In this document: in pieces, positions 20,201 to 26,824 of the stretch
How the letters are laid out: the number at the start of each line of letters is the position of its first letter
Numbering within the stretch: position 1 is the first letter of the stretch
Source of the DNA: Pseudomonadota bacterium
GTDB taxonomy: Bacteria > Desulfobacterota > Desulfobacteria > Desulfobacterales > JAHIVH01
Assembly: GCA_018816735.1 (NCBI GenBank)
Contig: JAHIVH010000078.1
Location: forward strand, 1-51,229
Direction of reading: 5' to 3'
Length of the DNA stretch: 51,229 bases
Notes under the pieces: generated by a model
Databases searched by the model: none
What the model was told of the DNA's origin: nothing
What the model saw: only the letters and a program-made list of their open reading frames with translations
Translations under genes and position numbers: made by a program

Positions 20201-21130
20201 CTGGCAAGTGGGGAGATTGACAACGCCGATCAGAAAAAGAAAGATATCCGGGAAAACATTATCTCGCCGTTTTTTAATGGCACAGAGACAGGAGACGGGG
20301 TCATCAATATGGTCGACTCCCAGATCAGTGCCAAAGGGGAGAACAGCGACCTGTTCGTTTTTGCCGATGGCAAAGAAACGGGTGACATCAATGTGGGCCG
20401 AACGACAATCAAGGATAAAGATGCAGTTGAGACCAAAAATTCGGGCATATACACCTCAAGCGGCGGCGCCATCAACCTTTTTGCGAAAAATGACGTGAAT
20501 GTGAATGAAGCCCGGGTCATGACGTTCAGGGGAGGGGATATCACCGTATGGAGCGATCAGGGAGACATCAATGCCGGAAGAGGCTCCAAAACAGCGATTA
20601 ATGTGGAGCCGCCAAAGGTAATTATAGATCAGAAGACAGGTGATGTCAGCATTACATTTGAACCTCCTTCCGTAGGCAGCGGCATAAGAACACTTACCTA
20701 TGACCCGGATGGAGTGGAAGGCCCTCTACTTGAACCCGAGGCCGGAGATGTTTATCTGTTTGCCCCGGAAGGTATCATCGATGCAGGTGAAGCGGGCATT
20801 GCAGGAAAAAACGTCATTCTTGCCGCAACCGAAGTGGTCAATGCCGGAAATATCGATATCGTCGGCGGCACTGGTGTAGGCGTGCCCACATCAGGGGAAA
20901 GCATGAGTGCGCTGGGGTCTTTATCCGGAGAAGGCGGTCTGAGCAGCACCAAGGAAATGATGGACCAGGGTTCAGAGCTTGCCGATGCCAGGGATAAAAT
21001 GGAAGAAAGCCAAAAGTCTTTGGGTGATACGATTAAGCCCAAATGGCTGAAAGTTGATTTTGTGGGATATGACAAAGACAGTGACGATAAGGAAGACAAC
21101 GACAGGGAGAACAGGAAAGAAGAACAATGA
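11228..21130 (+). CDS. Giant TpsA filamentous-haemagglutinin-like exoprotein (3300 residues)
   Basis: A very large secreted beta-helix protein, the cargo of the TpsB encoded just upstream. A long signal sequence (about residues 1-34, ending IYA) precedes the TPS secretion domain (about 45-330), with SWQSFDIG and NQNGIVFGPDSQINAHAFTAS matching the family's NPNGI signature. The long middle consists of degenerate right-handed beta-helix turns (G-x-I-x-L-x-A, IDVSGGG). The last ~800 residues resemble the DUF3739 C-terminal region of filamentous haemagglutinin-type proteins (AGDVYLFAPEGIIDAGEAGI), followed by a charged tail rich in Lys, Asp and Glu. No PEP-CTERM or other sorting tail is present. 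Its stop overlaps the next start by four bases. Role is probably surface adhesion or filament formation, by family. Confidence 0.88.
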   Translation: MSKNEILIKRKTVGVLTTLCFIAAHIVMPCFIYAQTAMPGFYGRSAGKLTPPPATALPVLKNNGDGISYVEEGEDNSLVVHQNSEKAVASWQSFDIGEDASVHFDQKGNPDWAALNRIYDLNPSQIFGKLTADGRIYLLNQNGIVFGPDSQINAHAFTASALNLEDTDFFQNQLKYYIDPDESDTSQIYVSNHGNIKAGDGGSVFLIGPNVENSGTISAPTGQIGLIAGTDVELVTPQMIDPEDIRVAKYVNIYQTSGSAINFNTGRLTSVSGTIGMYGKVVNQDGLIRSVSAVKREGQIELEAAHEIVTGKESITECPVSSSAEVVNESFDVQTGQISMTVVGDDEEGADRIIHQGQINSPGGTVTLSANDRIYLEKESSIDVSGTWVDEDMSVNQVSSQLNSMELRDDFGQKDNSVLQGEEITFSSQEGSAIGDVSGALNTRELSAAENSTKGGTIQFSSNNGDVIIRDGSFLDISGGGFKFDAGAIETTQLVCGTSIYDIADAPSWIEYDKVLGNFEKTYHGFGVVETYKGQYYGGPVPMYNYISGYIEGSDAGTLRIQARNVILDGRVDGSTVIGPYQNYLGENEPEDELGNQMASGRKVPNSGTLIIGYLDDTPELTERDYVTDRIILQKQVDKLPDDFDQDASPDYYPEADSDPQSTDSLYTTYMSSDDLNEMNLSEILFYTNSSFTVENDVDLELDAGGTFRCYASSIDDNGSITIPSGVVDLTSSSSFLTGMMSIATRIFLNSGSIIDVSGEQVDNSFLDISDDDVYVFGREDGGGVQIKNKNTDGEIVVLKDALIDASGGYTIHTNGAITGGDAGSIKLSGTTLILDGDLDGQTLLGNKGGTIDILTSDIRVVPWRAFLPDDFRFSDDIPAGFDSTFYLAEDQLKNSGMTTISLTSENDIVLEEGVTLEPSYTRIREPAPGTDRMADETIEPYNTYATSYIDDIYMDISPEVAGPTKVSLKAGKELDLDLGGTANNFARISITEGAKIETAPEGTITLSGPDIQVDGTLITRSGTVSLVSSGLASVSSLEKNKLTLGKSAIVDVSGFNRLSEDSLFDGLPADITPVNGGDIVLDATGDLIIEDGATLNLSGSEIISDYRKNDNSVYTVVDVASDPGTLSLSFGSYLNPIADDQGNVIDHGYLDGVDILAENNLDGRVENGRPNGAALDLDYQKNKNIAGGPGLAIGQEDLDMSELVDAGFEDITIRTNTHIDFSEPLDIELGEKLTLDAPEIRATALLDNIDANSEVNEIISDNTVSARQNDGVEDISINAPWIVLTNTYDESEAIPNYDSNAMPEALDLFLRLDADFIDIEGSIVLSGLENITLSADYDISLTDALYTKGGENIILGGLNTTTGSLNMSAARIYPKTDADFVIHASGDIEISKSGFDYNGALVSAGGSLTIEGQNIFHKGVLAAPMGRISLSTLSGTDGQIVLGNESVISTSVTGDIDPKAFKVNYGELKDGNWLLIDESETTAVTETPEKSVTIKAGTVMMDDGAAIDVSGGGSIFAYEFLPSLSGTKNPLDGKYVILADHSVSLPGEAIYLKGGYGLEEGTYSLLPEEYAFMDNALIVTRVDTDVYANELANSEEGYQVIPGYYTQSGTGIVSTELTGFSIQKASDVINNQGYFEQETLTSGDGGVATIASSTTILGGDIKASGMEVNEGEVPFQGGTLNLSGREVTIGSNVQEITDLTGRLILDTTTFSGETLKELNIGDTSGTDSVTVQANSGLISGSITLSAQNKITLEDNASVQAIDGSVSLISPEGKIITALNSTVQATDKIIVNSSEIGLKGNLKADSGTLELITTNMILGQGNIPDDLENTMVVGEDLWHTFSSYDTLILNGRDTIFFSGDVDIKGVNNILIDTPLIGTVSSGSNQVVSFTATKDLRLSNTGNPSIPDTGQESSGNGTFTLSGANVALGNGETRVEGFEGTAIRSRDAITCIGDGGLSANGNLSLESTFITTTYYQDDSAGFQVSDFFIQAANDHQLTIDKAVSGATAGSDPADGDAFGTGIGGDLALEAGSIVHKGTIDVASANISFTASQNIELTKSAEIISKGTDLSPGGTIALESKEGMVSLGEDTRLTVSAGEQGDAGIIELICPKGDVSILGNLEGQAQVNPDTETSGLSGSLYMDSNRIDDLEKLYALNKDHGFNHELEIRARTGNLDILEDKGFAADHIKLTADGGSIQIAGTLDASTDSGGGVVEVYAGQDLNLSTAKINARSISSESAEGGNVILGSANGHLSFEDGAKIDVSPSGDGKKGAVTFRAPETAQGADMTLSGTVVGASAIDAYALSTYPDFNVETVKSKTDAFMARASFSGVNMNYEECDPDAFHLRPFIDVQLENDYTLDADLNLDSLFSYAGELIFRSGGNLNLNASISDNKPVGTVSWDISLIAGADLGSADFHNVNGQDESQNGNLSIADSKSIYTTGGDLFFASGSDTTVGTPAAPESRFTSGSPFTLGTYSGAITGKINKDLILEGGIIQSATGDVRIMSRGDIALNRVSGANSSYYYGTVRTLGEPSDTAAADEYWNYGNGGDLFISAGGNISERSINSLTGLYDYRFLRIPNAWDKVTEIGRGEDKKVYWSASYDGSNTTKGIAALAGGDMTIYTGRDILTQCGNFGEGDVDIYAGGDVDGRFLIRKSGSSHINAMGSVGTQSSYQLPVEISDTDLTLSAQGSIEIGSIYNTSFVRKGISSPTDWLVDYSKDAKATLISTRGDVFLTGNSELIDGFSADLINLLPPYVEIRAGNDIRFDGRFYLAPDMNGGLVLNAGGSIDGSTGSKEESRSIISMLDIDPNKIYGSHNNIEFRINSITDLFGEERIKSLHDVNAAYRNSSKSVYMTAASDIEDLRLYVYTAADIRAGNDIVDMYYWGQNSDSEDTTLIQAGRDIVMNTSIVKDDDDIMGIVVGGPGEILVSAGNAIDLGQSEGIQSVANLYNPTLEPLGSTTIVAAGFLKPDLTTKAATTFFQQIQDEGRQYSDLLASGEIDNADQKKKDIRENIISPFFNGTETGDGVINMVDSQISAKGENSDLFVFADGKETGDINVGRTTIKDKDAVETKNSGIYTSSGGAINLFAKNDVNVNEARVMTFRGGDITVWSDQGDINAGRGSKTAINVEPPKVIIDQKTGDVSITFEPPSVGSGIRTLTYDPDGVEGPLLEPEAGDVYLFAPEGIIDAGEAGIAGKNVILAATEVVNAGNIDIVGGTGVGVPTSGESMSALGSLSGEGGLSSTKEMMDQGSELADARDKMEESQKSLGDTIKPKWLKVDFVGYDKDSDDKEDNDRENRKEEQ

Positions 21131-22947
21131 AAAATAGAACCAGCAATTTTTGCACCATGGCCAAATGCGCCTTCTGGGCCATATTCATTATAGGATGTAT
21201 GGGTAATCCGGCCTGGGCAGACTGGTACAGCGACCAGTTTGAATTTCGCCGCAAAATTACCATCGATACCACACCTTTGGGAGCGGATATATCCGAAAAT
21301 CTGACCGATGTGACGTTTTTGGTTCGTCTGCATTCGGGAAATTTTGATTTTTCACGCGTCAGAGTGGATGGCAAAGACTTACGGTTTGTGGCGGCGGATG
21401 ATAAAACGCTTCTCAAATACCATGTCGAGCGATTTGATTCTTTGGAAGAACTGGCCGTCGTCTGGGTCCGGTTGCCTAAAGTTTCAGGCGCCCTGAATCA
21501 GGAATTTATCTACCTTTATTATGGAAACCAATCTGCCGCAGACAGTCAGAGTCCGGATCAGACATTTGACGGTCAATACGTGGGTGTGTATCATCTGAGC
21601 GAAACCGAAGGCATTCCCCAGGACACCAGCACTGCCAAAACGGTTGTCTCCGATTTTAACGGCGGTCTTGGGTTTCCCGGTGTCATCGGAAACGGGGTAA
21701 CCTTTAACGGCATCGGAGACAAGATGGTTATTGAACGTTCTCCGGTACTAAATTTTTCAGGCGGGCTGACATTCAGCACATGGGTCAAGATTTCAGCCGA
21801 GCAGAACGCTGCCTTTTTGTTCTACCAGAAAACAGATCGCCAAACGATCACCGTCGGTATAGATGGCAGTAAAATTTACGCAACCGTTCAAACAGATGAC
21901 GGAAAGACAGCCACCACCGACCGGAGCCTTGATCTGCCTCTGAATTCCTGGAATAACCTCACGGTGACCATTTCATCCGGAGAAAGGATCAGCCTCTATC
22001 TGGACGGCATACAGATGGGGTGGGTCGCTATGCCCTTCAGGCTGGCAGAAAAAGACGGGAAGGTCTTCATTGGCAGCTCGGACATGAACACCAATTACTT
22101 TACCGGTGAACTGGATGAAATCCAGATTTCCAATGTGGTCAGAAAGGCGGCCTTTATCCGTGCACTTTTCGCATCCCAGGGCCCTGCCGGTAATTTGTTG
22201 GCATGTGGCGAAGAAGTCACGGGTGGGGGAGGCGGACTGCCCACTTTTTATCTCGGGACAGTGATGAGAAATATTACCCTGGATGGATGGGTTGTTATCG
22301 GTGTCTTGATGATCCTGTCTGTTTTGAGTTGGATTGTATTTTTAAGCAAAACGTACTTCATGATCCTGATGGAACGTGAGAACAATTCGTTCAGGGAATC
22401 GTTTGGTTCATCAACCCATATTCTGAATCTGGTCGATCGGGATGACGACTTTCAGAATTCTCCATTGTTCAATGTCTATAGTGAAGGATGCGGGATTTTA
22501 AAAAAGTTTATTTCCGGTTCAGCTATAAATGCTTCAGATCATAAAGATGGGTCGGAAACCCGAAGATTGTCAGAAAAAAACATGAACGCGTTTAAAACAT
22601 ATCTGGAAAAGGGATTTATAGATGAAGGCAAACGGCTGAACAGCGGCCTGGTTTTTTTGACCATGGCCATCAGTGGTGGTCCGTTTTTAGGTCTGTTAGG
22701 CACGGTATGGGGGGTCATGAATACCTTTGCGGCCATGGCAGAAGCCGGTGAGGCCAATATCATGGCCATTGCCCCTGGTGTTGCCTCTGCGCTTGCCACA
22801 ACCGTTGTGGGACTGCTGGTAGCCATACCGGCGTTGTTCGCTTACAACTACCTGGCGGGTAAAGTCAAGAATCTGATATCGGATGTCAGCGTATTTATCG
22901 ATGAATTTTCTATAAAGGTGGATGAGTTGCACGGAGAACGATTATGA
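21127..22947 (+). CDS. DUF2341-LamG-ExbB/TolQ fusion protein
   Basis: A 606-residue fusion. A signal segment (about residues 10-32, ending AWA) is followed by a DUF2341 domain (about 36-145, FRRKITID) and a LamG/concanavalin-A-like domain (about 155-345, STWVKISAEQNAAFLFYQKT). After a Gly-rich linker comes a membrane helix (about 385-405) and a MotA/TolQ/ExbB proton-channel domain (about 480-600). Its signatures are GPFLGLLGTVWGVMNTFAAM and ALATTVVGLLVAIPAL. ExbB with ExbD forms a proton-driven motor that energises TonB. Here a probable carbohydrate- or protein-binding ectodomain faces the periplasm. It overlaps tpsA upstream and exbD downstream by four bases each, so the three are tightly coupled. 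Confidence 0.85.
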   Translation: MKNRTSNFCTMAKCAFWAIFIIGCMGNPAWADWYSDQFEFRRKITIDTTPLGADISENLTDVTFLVRLHSGNFDFSRVRVDGKDLRFVAADDKTLLKYHVERFDSLEELAVVWVRLPKVSGALNQEFIYLYYGNQSAADSQSPDQTFDGQYVGVYHLSETEGIPQDTSTAKTVVSDFNGGLGFPGVIGNGVTFNGIGDKMVIERSPVLNFSGGLTFSTWVKISAEQNAAFLFYQKTDRQTITVGIDGSKIYATVQTDDGKTATTDRSLDLPLNSWNNLTVTISSGERISLYLDGIQMGWVAMPFRLAEKDGKVFIGSSDMNTNYFTGELDEIQISNVVRKAAFIRALFASQGPAGNLLACGEEVTGGGGGLPTFYLGTVMRNITLDGWVVIGVLMILSVLSWIVFLSKTYFMILMERENNSFRESFGSSTHILNLVDRDDDFQNSPLFNVYSEGCGILKKFISGSAINASDHKDGSETRRLSEKNMNAFKTYLEKGFIDEGKRLNSGLVFLTMAISGGPFLGLLGTVWGVMNTFAAMAEAGEANIMAIAPGVASALATTVVGLLVAIPALFAYNYLAGKVKNLISDVSVFIDEFSIKVDELHGERL

Positions 22948-23351
22948 GACGAATTCGTTATGAAAATGAAGTAATGGATGAAATTAACGTAACCCCGCTC
23001 CTTGATCTGGCCTGGACGCTTCTGGTTGTGTTCATCGTCATGGTCACGGCCTCGGTTCAGGGAATCAAAATCAATCTCCCCAAGGCGAGTACTGCGCCTT
23101 CTCTTGCCAAACCGAAAACCAAGGCGATTTCAATAGATGCCTCAGGTCAGGTGTATCTGGATGCCTATCCGGTGACGATGGATGATCTGAAAACGCGGCT
23201 TGGTCAATACAAAGCCGCAGATCCGGATCTGCCGGTGGTCATTAAAGGCGATGAAAAGATTTACTACCAGAAAGTGATTGAAATTTTAGATATCTGCCAG
23301 GAGATTGAAGTGACACAAATCGGCCTTGTGACGCAGCGGCTGGTAAAATAG
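22944..23351 (+). CDS. exbD: ExbD/TolR-family proton-motor subunit
   Basis: A 135-residue inner-membrane protein with one N-terminal helix (about residues 17-38) and a periplasmic domain ending VTQIGLVTQRLVK. The proton-carrying aspartate is present as Asp21 in NVTPLLDLAWTLLVVF, equivalent to Asp25 of E. coli ExbD. Together with the ExbB-like domain encoded upstream, it should form the proton channel that drives the TonB-like protein encoded 31 bases downstream. The start overlaps the preceding stop by four bases. Confidence 0.9.
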   Translation: MRRIRYENEVMDEINVTPLLDLAWTLLVVFIVMVTASVQGIKINLPKASTAPSLAKPKTKAISIDASGQVYLDAYPVTMDDLKTRLGQYKAADPDLPVVIKGDEKIYYQKVIEILDICQEIEVTQIGLVTQRLVK

Positions 23352-23382
23352 CTGCTATAAACCGGAATCATAAGGAAGGGAC

Positions 23383-24063
23383 ATGACAGAGAAAAAGAAA
23401 AATAAGAATAAGAAGGTCGTCTGGTTTATGGCTGCCGGGATGGCTCTGATATTTCTGCTTCTTTTTGTTTGCGTTGTTAAATTGCTGGTCTCAGATGATG
23501 GGCAAAAGCATCAACGGCAGATCAAAATGGTAACGGTTGTGAAACCCCCGCCGCCGCCAAAAGTTCAGGAAAAACCACCTGAGCCGGAAATCAAAAAGGA
23601 AGAGATTCTTGAACCTGTACCGGAAGAACAACCCCCTGAGGATATGGCAGAGAATGATGATGCCCCGCCCGCCGGAGACGAACTGGGGCTGGATGCGGAT
23701 GGATCATCAGGTTCGGACGGATTCGGACTAAAGGCGAAAAAAGGCGGCCGGCCTTTGATTGGTAGCGGGAATGGGTCCACAAAGTACGGATGGTATACGA
23801 ATTTGTTGATAAACGAGATTCAGCAACTGGTCAATAAAATGATCCAGAAGAATGGCGGTGTTCCTGATGAGAAGTTTGAATCTCTGGTGAAATTGATTCT
23901 CAATGATGAAGGGATGGTTATCGATTTTGACATCATCGATTCTTCAGGAAATGGTCATGTGGATCAGGCCATAAGTGACGCACTGGTGGTGGCAAGTATC
24001 AGTGAACCCCCACCTGTAGGGATGCCCAGGCATCTTAAGGTAAGGATATCACCAAGAAGCTGA
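23383..24063 (+). CDS. tonB: TonB-like energy-transducing protein
   Basis: A 226-residue protein: a Lys/Asn-rich cytoplasmic N-terminus, one membrane helix (about residues 13-33), a Pro/Glu/Lys-rich periplasm-spanning region (about 50-90, KPPPPPKVQEKPPEPEIKK), an acidic Gly/Asp/Ser linker, and a TonB C-terminal-like domain (about 130-226, ending RHLKVRISPRS). TonB carries proton-motive force from ExbB/ExbD to an outer-membrane partner. No TonB-dependent receptor with a plug domain is encoded here, so the likely outer-membrane partners are the TpsB or the porin of the same operon; this is inference. Confidence 0.8.
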   Translation: MTEKKKNKNKKVVWFMAAGMALIFLLLFVCVVKLLVSDDGQKHQRQIKMVTVVKPPPPPKVQEKPPEPEIKKEEILEPVPEEQPPEDMAENDDAPPAGDELGLDADGSSGSDGFGLKAKKGGRPLIGSGNGSTKYGWYTNLLINEIQQLVNKMIQKNGGVPDEKFESLVKLILNDEGMVIDFDIIDSSGNGHVDQAISDALVVASISEPPPVGMPRHLKVRISPRS

Positions 24064-24103
24064 ATTTTGTGGAACGTTATATGAGTGACATTGGAGACAT
24101 GAG

Positions 24104-25639
24104 ATGAATTTTAAAAAAGTATTTATCGGGATCGGCGTTTTATGGTGGCTTATCCTTGCATGTGGAACAGGCTTTTGCGAGGAACAACTGGATTTTGATG
24201 AAACCGAAGCGCTGATTTATATTTTACGAGAAAAAGGGATTATTTCAGACGTAGAGGCAGCGCGATTTCTGGAAATCTACACCAATCAGGTTGCCATAAA
24301 GAAATCTAAGAAAGATCAAATGGCGAAAGAGTATGAGGAAAAATTGAAAGCATATGAACAGAAGATGGAACTGCAGGAGAAATATGTTGACCGGCAATTC
24401 GAGGAGTTCAAGGGCGAAATGCTCTATAACAAGGTGCCGGACTGGGTTTCCAAATTAAAATGGAAAGGCGATATCCGTTCCAGATATCAGGCGGATCTGT
24501 TTGATAAAAGCAATGCCGATTTTCATAAAAGCGATGATTTCACGGAACTTGCAAACACCAAACGGGACAGATACAGAGTGAGATTAAGGTCAAGAATAGA
24601 TCTGCTTGCCAATATCAGCAAGGAAGTTCAGGCCGGCGTCCGTCTTTCCACGGGAAATGAGAAAGATCCGGTTTCCACCAATGACACCATGGGGGATTAT
24701 TTTAACAAAGATGGTATCGTACTTGATCGGGCCTATCTGAAATGGCAGCCGTTTTCACAACTGGCCGTAACAGGCGGCCGGTTCGAAAATCCATGGTTCG
24801 GCACGGATCTGGTGTGGGATAGCGATGTTAATTTTGAGGGTTTGGCAGTCTCGGCCCAGCTCTCCCCATCTGAAGCTTCCAGTTTTTATTTGACCATGGG
24901 TGCATTTCCCCTTCAGGAAGAAGAATGGCACAAGGACAAATGGCTTTTGGGATATCAGGTAGGAAAATCGTTCAAGCCCCGGGCGGACCTCAAGTATCAG
25001 TTTGCCGTCGCCTATTATGATTATCATAACATCGAAGGCGTTTTAAATGATGTAAACCGTCCCAACCAAAAGGATTATACCGCGCCATTGTTTATGCAGA
25101 AAGGAAACTCCCTCATCGATATCGATCCGAGCCCGGATAGCATTTTACCAGCGATGGGAAGTGATTATAATGAACTTAATTTTACCGCACGGATAGATAT
25201 GGCGTTCTTCTATCCGGTCAATATTGTTCTGGAATTCGATTTTGTCACCAATGTGGGATTTGATGAAAAAGACATCCTGAAAAAAGTCAAAGTGCTCGAA
25301 GGTCTCGATAATAATGAGTATAAAGGTATTGACAGCTGGCCTGAAGATGTCAATGGATACCAGCTCGCACTGACTGTGGGTAATGAAACCACCAAAAAAC
25401 TGGCTGAGTGGAAAACCTATCTCGCGTATAAACATCTGGAAGCAGATGCCGTTCTGGATGCGTTTACGGATTCAGATTTCCATCTGGGCGGTACCAATGC
25501 CAGGGGCTGGATTCTGGGTGCCCAGGCCGGCATCGCCAAAAATACCTGGGTGGCTTTTAAATGGATAAGCGCGGATGAAATCCTGGGATCGCCCCTGAGC
25601 ATCGATGTGATGCAGTTTGATTTGAATGTGTCTTTTTGA
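24104..25639 (+). CDS. Putative outer-membrane porin with periplasmic coiled coil
   Basis: A 511-residue protein with a signal peptide (about residues 1-25, ending GFC), a helical segment with coiled-coil pattern (about 60-110, KKSKKDQMAKEYEEKLKAYE), then a beta-barrel region (about 120-511). The barrel has alternating aromatic strands and ends in a terminal phenylalanine (LNVSF), a usual signal for barrel assembly. It resembles the putative porin family (Porin_5-like). The coiled coil may reach into the periplasm towards the TonB or coiled-coil protein of the operon. A GGAG lies about ten bases before the ATG at 24104. Confidence 0.7.
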   Translation: MNFKKVFIGIGVLWWLILACGTGFCEEQLDFDETEALIYILREKGIISDVEAARFLEIYTNQVAIKKSKKDQMAKEYEEKLKAYEQKMELQEKYVDRQFEEFKGEMLYNKVPDWVSKLKWKGDIRSRYQADLFDKSNADFHKSDDFTELANTKRDRYRVRLRSRIDLLANISKEVQAGVRLSTGNEKDPVSTNDTMGDYFNKDGIVLDRAYLKWQPFSQLAVTGGRFENPWFGTDLVWDSDVNFEGLAVSAQLSPSEASSFYLTMGAFPLQEEEWHKDKWLLGYQVGKSFKPRADLKYQFAVAYYDYHNIEGVLNDVNRPNQKDYTAPLFMQKGNSLIDIDPSPDSILPAMGSDYNELNFTARIDMAFFYPVNIVLEFDFVTNVGFDEKDILKKVKVLEGLDNNEYKGIDSWPEDVNGYQLALTVGNETTKKLAEWKTYLAYKHLEADAVLDAFTDSDFHLGGTNARGWILGAQAGIAKNTWVAFKWISADEILGSPLSIDVMQFDLNVSF

Positions 25640-25675
25640 AAATCAGAATAGCCGGAAAAAGTATGGGGTCGATAC

Positions 25676-26377
25676 ATGAATAGAATTCTAAAGTGGGTAG
25701 TAGGTATTACAATTCTTGCCCTTGTGGGAGGGTTGTGCTTTTTTGTTATATCTCTGAATTCTGAGAAAAAGGATCTCCAGGTGAGGTATGACACCCTCAC
25801 CCAGAAAAATGAACTCCTTCTCCAAAAAGTCCGTGAAGAAAAATCAAAAGCCGGGGCCTTGATGCACAAGAACAATACCATTGAATCGCAACAGGCCGGC
25901 CTAAGAGGTGAAATTGCCGCCTGGGAAAAAAAATATAACCTGTCACTTGCCGAAAATCATCGTCTTCAGGATCATATGGCTGATCAAGAGAAAATTCATG
26001 CAGATAAGCTGAATGAATTCGCAGGCAGATATAGGGCACTAGAGCAAAAGAAAGATGAAGTTGAAGGAAAATATAAGGATGCTCTTCAGGTAATTGCCAA
26101 AAAGGAGCAGGAAATAAAGACCGGATTGAAAACCATGGATTCGTTTGAAGCAAAGCTCAAACGGACCGACATCCGATTAAACAAGTGCCAGGAAAAGAAT
26201 GCAGAACTCTGCAACATATCCACCGGATTACTGGACAAGATCGAAAACCAGAGTGTGTTGGGAAGCATTTTAAAGAATGAAAATTTTGTCCAGCTGAAAC
26301 GGGTGGAGGTTGAAAAAATAGCTCAGGAATACCAAGACAAAATTGATAAACTAAAAATTGACGACAGTTTGAATTGA
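25676..26377 (+). CDS. Membrane-anchored periplasmic coiled-coil protein
   Basis: A 233-residue protein with one N-terminal helix (about residues 6-27) and then a long, almost uninterrupted helical coiled coil (about 30-225, for example QKNELLLQKVREEKSKAGAL). It has no recognised enzymatic domain. It is the last gene of the same-strand run that begins at 7431, 36 bases after the porin gene. It could act as a spacer or scaffold between inner membrane and porin. Function is inferred only from location and shape. Confidence 0.65.
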   Translation: MNRILKWVVGITILALVGGLCFFVISLNSEKKDLQVRYDTLTQKNELLLQKVREEKSKAGALMHKNNTIESQQAGLRGEIAAWEKKYNLSLAENHRLQDHMADQEKIHADKLNEFAGRYRALEQKKDEVEGKYKDALQVIAKKEQEIKTGLKTMDSFEAKLKRTDIRLNKCQEKNAELCNISTGLLDKIENQSVLGSILKNENFVQLKRVEVEKIAQEYQDKIDKLKIDDSLN

Positions 26378-26824
26378 AGTACCCGCCTTCTGACTCCCAC
26401 TTGCCTCTTTTATATTAACATCATGGTTTCCGAAGCAAAAAAGTATTTCGAAGGATATTCTGAGCGTCAAAGAAATCTTGTGAAAAAATCATTCAGGATT
26501 TGCGAAAAAGCGAGCATGATGAGGACCAGGTTGAAGATAAGAGGAAAATACTATTTAAGTTTTAATCAAAAACTAACTAAAATTTAACAGATCATATCTA
26601 ATATAATTCCATTGAATCGTCGTGGTCGCGTGGTCAAAACAATCTTGAGATCGCGCTGATCAGCCAACAAAACCAATGGAGTTAATGCAATTTGACATCT
26701 CAGCATCAGCAGTATCCTGTAAATGAAAGTTTGGATATTTACTTTCAGTTCTTTCCTGTTTCTCGTTTCAGTCCCGTTATGTTGTTATTCCCATCCCAAC
26801 AATTAAATAAAGGAGTAGATCCGA
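26378..26824 (+). other. Spacer of 447 bases with a possible promoter for the next gene set
   Basis: No convincing gene. TTGACA at 26692-26697 could be a -35 box, but the best -10 candidate (TGTAAA) is at poor spacing. A frame of about 54 codons starting at 26423 lacks a ribosome binding site and is not called. AAGGAG is present seven bases before the ATG at 26825. No clear terminator for the upstream operon was seen. Confidence 0.4.

Noticed and set aside
20900..21130. A PEP-CTERM-like sorting tail on the giant exoprotein as exosortase substrate
   Set aside because: The C-terminus is a charged Lys/Asp/Glu tail without a hydrophobic helix or a short PEP-like motif.
11504..21416. Many 60-190-codon antisense and out-of-frame reading frames across the tpsA gene
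   Set aside because: They are shadows of a 3300-codon gene with consistent codon use; none has a ribosome binding site plus a recognisable family.
26423..26587. A frame of about 54 codons beginning MVSEAKKYFEGY
   Set aside because: No ribosome binding site and no family; chance frame in a spacer.
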